From Viola odorata (Eukaryota; Streptophyta; Magnoliopsida; Malpighiales; Violaceae), in assembly GCA_963691705.1 (NCBI GenBank), contig OY829537.1:74359352-74423351 (forward strand): a stretch of 64,000 bases of DNA, written 5' to 3'. Both the position numbers and the translations under genes were made by a program. Under the pieces are notes generated by a model. That model saw nothing but the letters and a program-made list of their open reading frames with translations, was not told where the DNA came from and did not search any database. Below, in pieces: positions 54,632 through 64,000 of this stretch; position 1 is the stretch's first letter, and each line of letters starts with the position of its first letter.

Positions 54632-55486
54632 TGATATGATCCGACCTAGTGTAAGTAAGCCGAATGATATATGGAGCTTAAAGAGGATCTAGCCGATGGA
54701 GTTAACTACAACACTTGAAGGAAAGACAAGGAAATTACACACTAGACACGGATTTGGCAGCGGAAATAGATTAGGAAAGGAAAGAAACAATGTTACCCGG
54801 AATGTTGATTGTTGCTAGATGGATGGTTAGGAAGCAATGAACAAATGCATAACTTGTAGAACATCAACCAAGAACAGCAAGCAAACATACATGTAGATTT
54901 CAGTCACCAAAAGGAAGTAGTTCGATTACAAGATAATTTCCCGGAGGAAGATCGGGAGGAGTGTTCTCTACTCAAGCGATCTTTCTCCAAGAAGGATTCA
55001 AGAGTTTAGTGACCTAGGTGATAAGTTTAAGGAGTACTCTCAACTTACAAATATCACTCAAAGTCTAAAACTAAGATCTGCAAGAAGAGAAGCAAAAACT
55101 ATTTATAGGTACAACAAAAGAAAGGCTTGAAAGCCTAAAATCCGCGTAGGTCTGATGTCTGGCGGCATGCCGCCCCAGAAGGAAAGTTCCTAGCGGCATG
55201 CCGCTACGTTCGCTTGGCCACGGGAATTTTAATCACATTCCTGGCGGCATGCCGCCCCAAAGGTGGGGGTTCTGGCGGTATGCCGCCAGGCACCATTTCT
55301 CCACTAACTTTGCCTTGGTGAAGAGTCACGTGCACAGCCTTGGGGTGGACTTGGATACACTCATTCCCTCTCAATTTGCCTTCAAACAAGATGGACAAGC
55401 CTCTTGCTTGGCTTCGTGTGATCGGTCCTTGAGGCAACATGTCTTGAGTGTCAACATTGGTCTTGGAGGGGTCCGGGATCACATCA
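54632..55486 (-). repeat. 5' LTR of element B
   Basis: 855 bp, about nine substitutions from the 3' LTR. Carries the same four palindromes; the fourth is perfect here (GGCGGTATGCCGCC). Confidence 0.93.
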
Positions 55487-55491
55487 CATGT

Positions 55492-56159
55492 GCAAGGTTA
55501 AAAGAAGGATAGAGAGGAAGGTACCTATGGTGAGAAGAAGATCGGAGCACCCGGGCGGCGGCGGATCGTAGGAGGAAGAAGAGGAATTGTCTTTTCTTTT
55601 TTTGTTTGTCGAAAGAGAAAGGTAACAAAAGATAAAGAGAAAGCACGTGAGGGTTTTCTAACCCTAAGGACTAAAGGGAACGACGAGTCAAGCGATTGTA
55701 GTGTGTGACGTGTCAAGGGCAAAGAGACGCGGGAAGCGGGTGCAATCCCTGAGGAGCGAAAAGACATGCTCAGCCCGCCAGCCTTTTAGCGTTCCCCTTT
55801 GATGACACTTGGGCTCAAAGCATCATGGCTGTCTCCCCCGTATCAAATAAAAGAAGTCAGAGCATTAAATGCTCTGAAAAGGGCGCAGTCAAACCCGACG
55901 CAAAGGAGTGGCAAGATGTAATGACACGGCATGCAAGAGGCAAAGTGTGAAGAAAAGGTAGTCAAGCGACATGTGATAAAGGGCGACATCGTTAAGAAGC
56001 ACGCATTATTTGGTCAAGATTGCAAGATCTGTTAATTATTACAAGCAAGGAGGCGACGACAAAGTCCAAATGGGAAAAATAGTACAACAAGGGAGTAAGT
56101 AAAGAAGCGACACCCACAATCAAGCGGCATCAAATAGGCCCTTCCCAGGCACTGATCCG
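55492..56159. other. Spacer between the Tat antisense genes
   Basis: No gene recognised. Probably the 5' region of antisense gene 1 and the 3' region of antisense gene 2. Confidence 0.45.
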
Positions 56160-58324
56160 CTACTCCTCTTCGGAGGAGAGGAAACCCTCTTGGCTCTCGT
56201 CAATCTCTTTCATCCTGGCGGAGGCATACTTGGCGACCTCAGCGGGGTCAGCGGACCTGCCGCGGTGCTGATCTGTCACCCCGACGATAAAGGCTTGTTC
56301 GGTTTTCTTCTTCCACCAGGTCACCTTCGTGAAAGCTTTTGATAGGTCTGCATCGCGGGAGGCCACCTCCTCAAGAAGGAATGAATTTTTCTTCCTCTCA
56401 GCCACCAACTCAGCCTCTAAAGCTTCAACCTGGGCTTTTCCTTTGGATCTTTCCCGAGAAAGGTCAGCGCGACACTCGCGCAGTTCGGCCTGAGCGCGTT
56501 TGTGGAGTCGCGATAGCTCCTCTACCTTTGCTAAGGCACCAGAGTTTTGAGATTGGGCACCACGAGCCTTGATGAAGTAATGAAGTTGTCGAAAGGCAGC
56601 AAGGCAGTTGTTCATGACGCGCATATACTGAACTTCGGGAGGAAGCTGCAGCAGCCTACTCTCCTCCTCGGAGGAGCGAAACATTTCACAGGCCAAGATA
56701 GCCGTGGGCTAATCTTGCGATAAGGGGTCTGATATACCCAGGGCACGGAACCCGTCAGTCCTAAATTTTGACAGATTTAGCCGGTGAGAGGGGGCCCCTT
56801 GAGGCCCGTCACGGGAAAGATCAGCAACAAAGCAAGGGGTGGAGATACCGCCTGAGCCCCCAATGTCTCGAATTGAAGTAAGGAACAATGGACAAGGGGA
56901 CTTCGGGGGAGAGTGAGAAGAACCAGGTCCGCTTGGGCCTGAGGGTCGCACGTCAGGAATACAGGGGCCAATGGGCGAATGTGGACGCTCCATGGCAGGA
57001 GCGGAATCCGCGGCGGATGGTGGCATCATCGCGGCAGAGGAGACCTTGTTAGGGGCAGCCAAACCCAGAGTCGAGGAAGCGCCACCCAGCGAAGCGGCAC
57101 CCTCCCTAGTGGTGTCGGGGGAAGTGGCAGTCTGGGAAGCGACGGTAGCTGCGGCGTCGCTTGGAGGAGATTGAGCAGCTATCTTGGCCACTTGAGCCTT
57201 GCTTGCTTCCCTTAGCTTCCTTCGTTGAGCTGAGCAATCCGGGCGGAGGCTCAGTTCCGTGTCCATGTCCTCGACTCCGTAGGAGAAATCTTTATCTCAG
57301 TCACCGGCAAACCAGACCCGGACCTCTTCTTCCGGCTGGGTAACTAGTTTTCCACGAAGCGGGAAGTGCGGAAGGAGGAACCGCTTTCCCTAGAGAGAAT
57401 CTCGTCTAAAGATCTTTTCTTTATGGGCATATGGTGATCAGTTCGAGCCCCAGTGGAAGTAGAGGGAGCAGTCGTTGAAGGGGCGACAACCTTGTGAGGA
57501 GCGTCACCTTCGGAGAGCGGTCGAGCGACGGTATCCCCTGCGAAAAGTTATGTTAGTAAGCAAGGGGTAAGCAAAGCAGCGGCGATGCTCAAAAGCTCAC
57601 CTATGGTACACTCAGTTAAAGGCCTGTACAAGGTAAAGTTTCGGATCTGGAAAGAGGACTCCATCTCCAGTAAGGCGTTGGCCTGATCCAACTCTTCCCT
57701 AGACAGAGGCGCTGGCCTCGCCCAATCAACCACCTCCAGGTTGAAATCAGGACGCCACAGGCGAGAGGGTAATTTGACAATGAAGAAATCGCTCTTCCAG
57801 TTTTCGACGTTCCCCTCAAATCCTTGAAATTTCTGCCAAAAAGGCCTCACTAGAGCATCGTCCCATCTTGGAATAATATTAATGAAGCCGTCGCAAAAAA
57901 CCAGAGTCAAGAACTTGCGGAATAAAGCAACAGAGGGAGCAAGAATATCTTTTAATTCGCAGGCACGAAGGAAGGCGTAGATGCAGCTCCATGAGGGAGG
58001 GGTAATCTGGGCAGGGTTAAGTCCGTGCTCGCGCAACACACGCTCTAGCGTGTCATGAACTAGGAGGCGGAACCCATATTGAAACATTTTAAAATAAAGA
58101 ATTCTATGAGTTTTCCAGAGCCGGCTATGAAGCCTCATAGTGTCAGAAGGAATAGTGGGGCGATAGCCGCAGGGGAAGGTAATATTATTACTTTCCAGTT
58201 CGAGGCGTAAGACAGTGGGGCAAGTAAAGATGCTAGGGGTGTTTTCAAGCTCGGGATATCGAGAAATTGGCTTAGGGGTAGCTAAAGAGCTAGATTGAGA
58301 TCTCGTGCGAGGCATGATAGACAA
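56160..58324 (-). pseudogene. Tat antisense gene 2, diverged paralogue of gene 1
   Basis: Exon 1 (58324 to about 57602) has the same architecture as gene 1: KMFQYGFRLLVHDTLERVL, NPAQITPPSWSCIYAFLRAC, FFIVKLPSRLWRPDFNLEV, then a donor AG|GTGAGC. A second exon from about 57540 (GDTVARPLSEGDAPHK) leads, with frame changes, to 57266-56709, where FVADLSRDGPQGAPSHRLNLS and TDGFRALG match gene 1 position by position. A TAG near 56709 splits it from a coiled-coil C-terminus (56696-56160) ending ESQEGFLSSEEE. Homology to gene 1 is clear but low, so the duplication is old. Confidence 0.75.
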
Positions 58325-58837
58325 AGCAGCAAAGGAAAATCAAAAGCAAGATCGAGCAGAATACCTTGAAAGAGAGAAGACTGAAATTAATGGGCGAGTC
58401 GTCTGGATGCGAACGAGAGAATTTCCTCGGAGCGAGCGAAAAATGAAGAGAGTTCGGAAGTATAAAAGGAGCAAAAAGGTACGAAGAAGGAGCGTTTTTC
58501 CTTTTAAAAGAGACGGTGGAAAAGTCAGACAGAAGGACAACCTATCACAGTAAGACACGTACGGGACAAACGGGACACGTGGAAAGACCCTGATAGAAAC
58601 TTAAAGTCAAGCGCTCGCCTTGAATGTCGTAAAAGAAAGACTCGTTAATTACAAAAAACCCCACAAAGATGGTCGTATGAAGCGGCAATTGGTTGTCCAA
58701 CGGCAGTTATCCTATGGGGCGGCGATTATAGCAAAAGTAAAAGCGAAAAGAAAAAGACAAGCGACATTTCATTTCATTTCATTTTGTTTTATTCATCGAA
58801 AGAGAAAGCCAGCGGCATCTACAATAAGTGTGACATC

Positions 58838-59322
58838 ATCAGTCTTCGTCCGCCCAGTGAATGTCATAAACATAATCATATTCCTCCGGAGACGATGGTG
58901 ACCCACTGTTATAGAAAGGAAAGGGTTCGCCAATCCCGAAAGGTCTTTTACCAAGCCCAGTCGCGGAACCTGTCGTAGGGGCAGTTTCTTCCTTTGAAGC
59001 GGCATGGGAGTTTTCCTCCAGGATCGGGGTGACCAGTCCTGTGGCGGCATCTTACCTAGAAGTCCTGTCCTTGGGAAAAGGACAAGGGACGGGTGGTAAC
59101 GCCTCATCCTTGTGCCGCAGCGAAAGGTAGTGAGGTTCAAAGTCGGCAAAGAAGGATTCGAAAGATTGTTTCTTTGTTTTCTTCAATCTCTTCCCCGGCA
59201 CTCTACGGAATGTCTGGCAGGCCTCCAGGGGGGTGAGAGTGGAGGATTGTCGAAGTCGGGAGAAGTCGGAGGGGTCGGAGGAGAATCGCGGGCGGCAGCA
59301 TACAAAAAACGAGAGTCAGCCA
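58838..59322 (-). pseudogene. Tat antisense ORF 3 (unrecognised, frameshifted)
   Basis: The ATG at 59322 starts MADSRFLYAAARDSPPTPPT. A frame change near 59210 leads to FRRVPGKRLKKTKKQSFESF, DFEPHYLSLRHKDE and an acidic C-terminus VYDIHWADED with a stop at about 58838. One further stop interrupts it. Pro-rich N-terminus, basic centre and acidic end; I do not recognise a family. Same strand as the other antisense genes. Confidence 0.4.
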
Positions 59323-59873
59323 TGGAAATATCAGTAAGAGTGAGAAGCAAGAAGGAGAAAGATGAACAAAGAAAGAAAGGAAGAGCCCCATTATATAGCC
59401 GAGGTGAGGAGGCGTGCCTACCTTTTTCGCGTATTATCGAGGACAGTTAATGCTATCAGAGATAACATCTGTTGGGGGAGAAAGATCTGACTCCGCAATT
59501 GTCAAAAGTCTGCACTAGCCAGGAGGCACCGAAATCGTTGCCCAATCCGTTAACACCGAAAACGGCGCAAAATATATTCAGAATGGATGCGATATGGGAA
59601 AATCATCATTATGAGCCAGGTAGGCAAATAAAGTTACGGGATCCCAAGGGACACCAAGCTCACAATAAGTGGGAACAAAAATTGTTTTCTAAGAAAGATG
59701 ATATGAGAAAGAAGAAAAACATTGACAGCGCGGCAAGTGAACAAGGGAAAGCATGTTTATTTATTTAAAGGGCTCAGCGGCCCGAGATTACAAAAAGGCC
59801 TAACGGCCCGGAGTTACAAAAGGTGGCCCCAGAGGAGTACAGAAAGACACGCCAAGAGGATCCCCATCGCTGG
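59323..59873. other. Spacer between antisense ORFs 3 and 4
   Basis: No gene seen. Confidence 0.4.
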
Positions 59874-60260
59874 TCAGGCATTCGACCCAGCGTCATCATC
59901 TTCCCATTCCAGGAAAGGAATTTCCCTCAGGGCATCCGCAAGAGTCGTCAGTTCAGAAGAATAGGCCCTCATGCTCTTCAGGCAGCATCCCAGCAAATCC
60001 TTCCTATGCTGTAGCGTTGACATCAGCAGCTGAATCTGAGAAATAGCCACTGACAGCTTCACCGCTTTCTCCACGGGACTGAAATCCTCCAGGGTAACAA
60101 CAGCCTGTCTAGCTTGCAGGGGACTCAGCATCCCCTGGAGCTCCAGCATATCCTCTGAGGTCTTAATGCTCAGCGAACCCAGGAAATCAGTATCTGCCTG
60201 AGTTAGGTTCCTCAGGGCATGGGTTTTGGAGAGCAGGAAGTTTTTGGTGACTTCGTCCAT
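59874..60260 (-). CDS. Tat antisense ORF 4, small helical protein
   Basis: An uninterrupted 128-residue frame from the ATG at 60260 to a stop at 59874. It starts MDEVTKNFLLSKTHALRNL, is mostly amphipathic helix (ISQIQLLMSTLQHRKDLLGC, SELTTLADALREI) and ends in an acidic EWEDDD tail. No known domain was recognised. It is the gene nearest the 3' LTR, and a leader of about 200 bp separates them. It is the only antisense ORF here with no visible break. Confidence 0.5.
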   Translation of the reverse strand: MDEVTKNFLLSKTHALRNLTQADTDFLGSLSIKTSEDMLELQGMLSPLQARQAVVTLEDFSPVEKAVKLSVAISQIQLLMSTLQHRKDLLGCCLKSMRAYSSELTTLADALREIPFLEWEDDDAGSNA

Positions 60261-60489
60261 AAGGAGAAGAGAGATGAAGAAATTCGAAGAGAGAGGTGAA
60301 AAAGTTGTGAGAGTTATGAGGCAAGTGCAAAATGAAAGGCCTATTTATAGACTTCAGAAAAAGGCATTTCGAAGATATACCTTTATCGATCGTCGAGCAC
60401 ACATTGGGGGAGAAACCTCTGAAGGGGCAGGACCGGAGACGCTGTGATAGCCCTTGGTAAACACTCGGGCTAGTTTTCGTTTGGGCATA

Positions 60490-60928
60490 TGATAACTATC
60501 GATACCACAGAAGCGGCATCTCCACTACCCCGCCGGGTGACCCGGCCAGCATACTATACCCGTCGTGGGAGACGAGGCCTTGTTTATGCCGCCCTTAGCC
60601 TGGCGAACGACCCTGGGATGGTCGACATCAGCGGGGGGGCTCTCATGCGGCATCCGCACGGCGGCATCCCATCCCAGGTCATCCATGACGTCACTCCGCA
60701 TGACGTCATCCCGTATGACGTCACTGAAGGCCACTCCAGTGGCATATATCACCCCAGCGACACCTGCTAGGGACTATTCCCACCCCTTGTCGGTACACTC
60801 CTTCCTTTGCCTATAAATACCCCCACCTTTTCAGACAAGAGGGTAAGCCTAAGATAGCGTACCGAACCCCTGCCATTTTTGCTATTGACACTGACTTTGG
60901 CATCAGAGTGTTTACGCCGGAGACTCCT
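60490..60928 (+). repeat. 3' LTR of the Tat element, end deleted
   Basis: Matches 36916 onward for about 440 bp, then breaks off after GCCGGAGACTCCTTCC and passes directly into hAT sequence. The last 80 bp or so and the target duplication are lost. Confidence 0.88.
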
Positions 60929-61313
60929 TCCATTCACTGATTTTATAATTATGGATTTATGGATATGTTTTTATGGATTGTTGTTTAATTATGGATTGTA
61001 TAATTATGTGTTCTGGTTTAATTATGGATTTAATTATGGATTGGTTTAATTGTTGATTTACTGATGATGCTAGATATGATAGTATTGTTTCTTTTCCAGA
61101 TCTGCTTGAGTTCTAATTTCCAAATGTTATTTCTTTTTTTTCATGATTTTTTTAATAAAAAATAGGTATATTATTTCGGTTTTCCGGTTTAAATAATTTC
61201 GGTTTCTTAAAACTTCGGTTCGGTTTTGGTTTTCAATTTTAGGGAATTTGGTTAACCGAAATTTGAAACTTCGGATTTCAGTTTCGGTTTCGGTTAACCG
61301 ATGAACAATCCTA
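60929..61313 (+). mobile_element. Right end of the large hAT
   Basis: Starts with short AT-rich repeats of ATTATGGATT type, then CGGTT-rich subterminal repeats and the terminal AACCGATGAACAATCCTA. GTTGCAGT at 61314-61321 is the right copy of the target duplication. Confidence 0.75.
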
Positions 61314-61321
61314 GTTGCAGT

Positions 61322-62334
61322 TCTTTCAACTCCCCTAGGTAACAACAACAATCTATGCTATACATCAAGAATTCCTTGGAAGAAATTAGGATCATCTCGA
61401 TCTTCAACGTAATAAGTGTTTCAAGAAATCGTGTTCTTTCCAACGCAAAGTTTTGGTCTACCACTACTGACAGATGATGAAACGGTTCTACTTACTCGGC
61501 GGGCCGATAGATCCAAATCTTAAGCAAGTATTCCCCTCCTCAATTCCAGATCAACTTGGTGATAAAATTCTCAAAACACTAGAGGCGAAAGGAAAACAAG
61601 TTACTCAAGCTTCCATGAGAGAATTGTATCAGACAATGCTAAAATCTCTTGATAAGCTTTGTGCTACCAAGAAGCTGATCAAAGACTTTCTTATGGAAAG
61701 TCCTTCTATTTCAAAAGCCTACAAAAGACCAGACTTGTCAATCAAATATCCATCAAAGAAATCCTGTCATTTTTGCGATAAGAAGAAATATCGCAAGAAG
61801 GCATACTCATTGGGAAAGATAAGTAGAAAGGAGAGATGTTTAAAAACATTTAAGAAACCACAATGAAGGTTTCTCTGACGTAAGTCTTCAAAGAAAAAGT
61901 CTGATCGTTACTTCATGAGCGGTAAAAAATGTAATTTTGCTAAACAATGCCAGTACAAAAAGACCTATACAACAAAGACGATTGAAGAGATATACACTTG
62001 TACTAAAATCGATGTCAACAATGATGATCTTAAGTCATTTTTTTCCATTGATGATGATTATACGCCACAGTCTCTTCTGGCATTAGAAGAATATGATGAC
62101 ACTGGTTTTTCCATAAAATCTAGTGAAAACTTCTACCTCATGGATTTGCCAGTCCTCATGAGTTCACAAGTAGTACCTTTAATACCAGTCATGATGTTAA
62201 CATGTAAATATGATCGCCCAATTCATCTCACTACATTCCTTGATATTAGAGTTGCTCAAAGCATAATGGATCCCTCCATTTTTACCACAAAATTTTTGGA
62301 GACCACATCAATAGTATTTCAAAACAACCAATAA
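61322..62334 (+). pseudogene. Endogenous caulimovirid, coat-protein zinc finger and protease region
   Basis: Resumes the virus after the hAT. The frame 61474-61866 has a helical capsid part and a CxxC knuckle (CHFCDKKKYRKKAY) followed by a basic stretch; the His and last Cys of the usual CCHC motif are altered. The frame 61915-62334 carries an acidic linker and a region at the place of the aspartic protease, where the expected active-site D-T/S-G is not preserved (reads LDIRVAQSIMD). Stops and frame changes separate the parts. Not functional. Confidence 0.65.
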
Positions 62335-64000
62335 TGAGGTTTTGTCGACAAACCTCATTAGCCGCAACATCACACTCAGATTCTTGCAAGGATGTTCAAT
62401 TACAACTTAGGTTCTTGGTTCTACCCTTCCTAGTAAAGATTTAGTTCTTGGTTTTGATATCTTTACTAAACTCAAGAAACTCAAAATTTTACCTAACAAT
62501 ATTTCCAACCCTATCTTGAAAAGCCTCATGCATTTGAATTACCCACTTCCTATTATATTGAAGAAATCAAACGAAATATAGTTTCCAAATCTTGTGCAAC
62601 CAACCACACTAATTTCCAAACTAAATGCTCACACCCACTTTGGAAAAAACAAAGATTTTTTTATTACCCTACCTTTTAAGAAAAATGAAGATATCAATCC
62701 CATAAAAAGCAACCATTCTGAAATGAATCCAGAACATAAAAAGCTTGCAGCTGAAGAATGTCAATAACTCCTTGCCCAATGACTCATTGAACTAACAAAT
62801 TTACAATGGGTTTAAGAAGCATTCTATGTCAACAAACGCTAAGAGCAAGTTTAAGGAAAAATGAGATTGGTAATCAACTACACCAACCTTTGAATCAGTT
62901 TCTTCAAGATGAAACAAGTCAACATTATTCTTCAACCTTTCAAATGCAAAGATCTTCTCTAAATTTGATTTGAAAGTAAGTTTTTGGCAACTTGAAATTC
63001 ATCAAGACGATAGACACAAGACAACTTTTTGCATCCCTGATCACTATTATCAATGGACTATTTTACCATTCGGTCTGAAAATAACTCCGTCAATTTTTCA
63101 GAAAGCTATGATTTGGATATTCAGTCCTCTCCTTCACTCTGCACTTATTTATATGATATACTCATATTCTCTCCAGATATGTCTAGTCATCAATAACTTC
63201 TCCAGCAATACGCAGATATTGTTCTACAACATAACATTATGCTCTCTGAATTAAAGATGCATATTGCAAAGATGGAAAAATGGATTTCCTTGGGATATAT
63301 ATTAAGGATGGAAACTACCAGACAGGATATCACATTGGTGCTGAACTTCTCAAATTTTCAGATGAGCATCTCCCTATTAAACAACTACATTAATTCTTAG
63401 GAATTAATCAATTATTTTTGGCATTTTGTTTCAGCAATTGGCAAGGTTCTTAAACCTCTTCGGAAACTGTTAAAGTAGAATCCACCACGATGGTCCTCTT
63501 CTCATACCAAGGTAATCAAAGCTCTAAAAGAAATTTGTCAGAATCTTCCACCACTGCACATCCCATCTATAACCAATTGAATCTTGTAGACAGATGCAAG
63601 TGACAAATACTGGGGAGCGATTTTACTAGAGGAAGAACATGGAAAATGCAAAAGTTTGAATTTCATCTCGTAGTCACAAAAGTGGCAAGTTCAAGAATTC
63701 CGAACTCCATTATCATTGCACCTTCAAAGAGATTATAACTGTGAAGAACACTATAGAAAAGTTTGAATTTCATCTCGTGGGACATCACTTTATGATCAAA
63801 ATAGATATGTCACAATTCCCTAAGATGTTACAGTTCAAACAAAAGCAGATTCCAAATACCCAGCTTCTCCGATGGTCTCTATGGTTTAGTAAGTATTCTT
63901 TCTCTATCACACATATCTCAAGCAACAAACACCTAATCCCAGATTTGCTTCTCCAGACTACCACAATCATGTAGATTAGTTACACATAAACCAAATATCT
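62335..64000 (+). pseudogene. Endogenous caulimovirid, reverse transcriptase and RNase H
   Basis: RT is recognisable from LVINYTNL (about 62860), through FSKFDLKVSFWQLEIHQDD (62950-63010) and ILPFGLKITPSIFQKAM (63062-63110), to the polymerase active-site region near 63145, where a frameshift falls. RNase H follows, with TDASDKYWGAILLEEEHG (63585-63640) and FEFHLVGHHFMIKIDMS and LLRWSLWFSKYSFSITHI further down (63755-63920). Wording and gene order point to Caulimoviridae, petuvirus/florendovirus-like, not to Ty3/gypsy. More than a dozen stops make it a fossil. It may continue beyond the window. Confidence 0.75.

Larger units (their letters stand above)
52338..55486 (-). mobile_element. Element B: non-autonomous LTR element
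   Basis: Two LTRs of identical length (855 bp) with about 1% differences, TSD CATGT at 52333-52337 and 55487-55491, internal region of only 1.44 kb with one ORF. Same family as element A, but a single copy with a cleaner structure; the near-identical LTRs make it one of the youngest insertions here. Confidence 0.93.
36916..60928 (+). mobile_element. Tat-lineage Ty3/gypsy retrotransposon with antisense gene cluster
   Basis: 5' LTR 36916-37448, primer site, gag, protease, RT, RNase H, a second (archaeal-type) RNase H, integrase, a minisatellite, a long 3' region with antisense ORFs, and a 3' LTR from 60490 truncated at 60928. The second RNase H before the integrase is the hallmark of the Tat lineage. 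Without the nested elements A and B it measures about 16.5 kb. Numerous stops and frameshifts, an integrase deletion and loss of the 3' LTR end show that it is inactive. No target duplication remains, because the right border was deleted. Confidence 0.9.
33650..61313 (+). mobile_element. Large hAT transposon split by a nested Tat retrotransposon
   Basis: Ends TAGGGCTACTCAACGGTT (left) and AACCGATGAACAATCCTA (right) are inverted, imperfect copies, flanked by 8-bp near-identical target duplications. Both ends carry arrays of CGGTT/AACCGAA subterminal motifs. Own sequence is about 3.65 kb: 33650-36915 plus 60929-61313. A transposase lies inside, interrupted at 36915. Part of the transposase 3' half has been deleted together with the end of the inner element's right LTR, because the sequence resumes at 60929 with no coding. 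The pararetrovirus reading frame outside is cut exactly at the duplication. Confidence 0.8.

Overview
This is plant nuclear DNA, almost certainly from a eudicot. The evidence is one intron-rich host gene (a DA2/GW2-type RING E3 ligase) set among plant-type chromoviruses, a Tat-lineage LTR retrotransposon, an L1-type LINE remnant, several hAT and Mutator-like elements, a tRNA-like SINE, and a decayed endogenous pararetrovirus (Caulimoviridae, petuvirus/florendovirus-like). There are no bacterial-style operons, rRNA genes or CRISPR arrays.

Left part (1-12.8 kb). A partial minus-strand gene with a 35-residue tandem repeat lies at the edge. It is followed by a 5'-truncated CRM-like Ty3/gypsy element on the plus strand (615-5479). 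A second, nearly complete relative lies on the minus strand (6410-12743; TSD CATAC) and is inserted in the end of a hAT-like element that also holds a host-like coding fragment. Region 13-24.8 kb is a mosaic of transposons: a LINE remnant cut by a 618-bp TIR element; a 2-kb hAT-like element cut by a Mutator-like foldback; a second, 1.86-kb foldback with a 10-bp TSD; two apparent captured host-gene fragments (gamma-glutamylcyclotransferase-like and a P-loop of isopentenyltransferase type); and a 982-bp non-autonomous hAT.

Centre (25.1-31.7 kb). The DA2-like gene is on the minus strand. Eight coding exons can be joined with GT-AG borders into a 426-codon frame, and it looks intact.

Right part (32.5-64 kb). 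This is a four-level nest. An endogenous caulimovirid is split at 33.65 kb by a hAT transposon (33650-61313). The hAT transposase is split by a Tat-lineage retrotransposon (36916-60928). The Tat element in turn carries two minus-strand non-autonomous relatives of the CRM-like family: A at 40009-44319 (TSD AAGGG, an LTR-internal-LTR-internal-LTR concatemer) and B at 52338-55486 (TSD CATGT, LTRs of equal length). The Tat element has gag, protease, RT, two RNase H modules and an integrase that has lost its middle. It then has a 35-unit hairpin-forming minisatellite and a long 3' half that carries antisense genes, including two diverged paralogues of the antisense protein typical of Tat elements. 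No transposable element here looks fully autonomous. The order of insertion can be read directly from the target duplications and rejoined reading frames.
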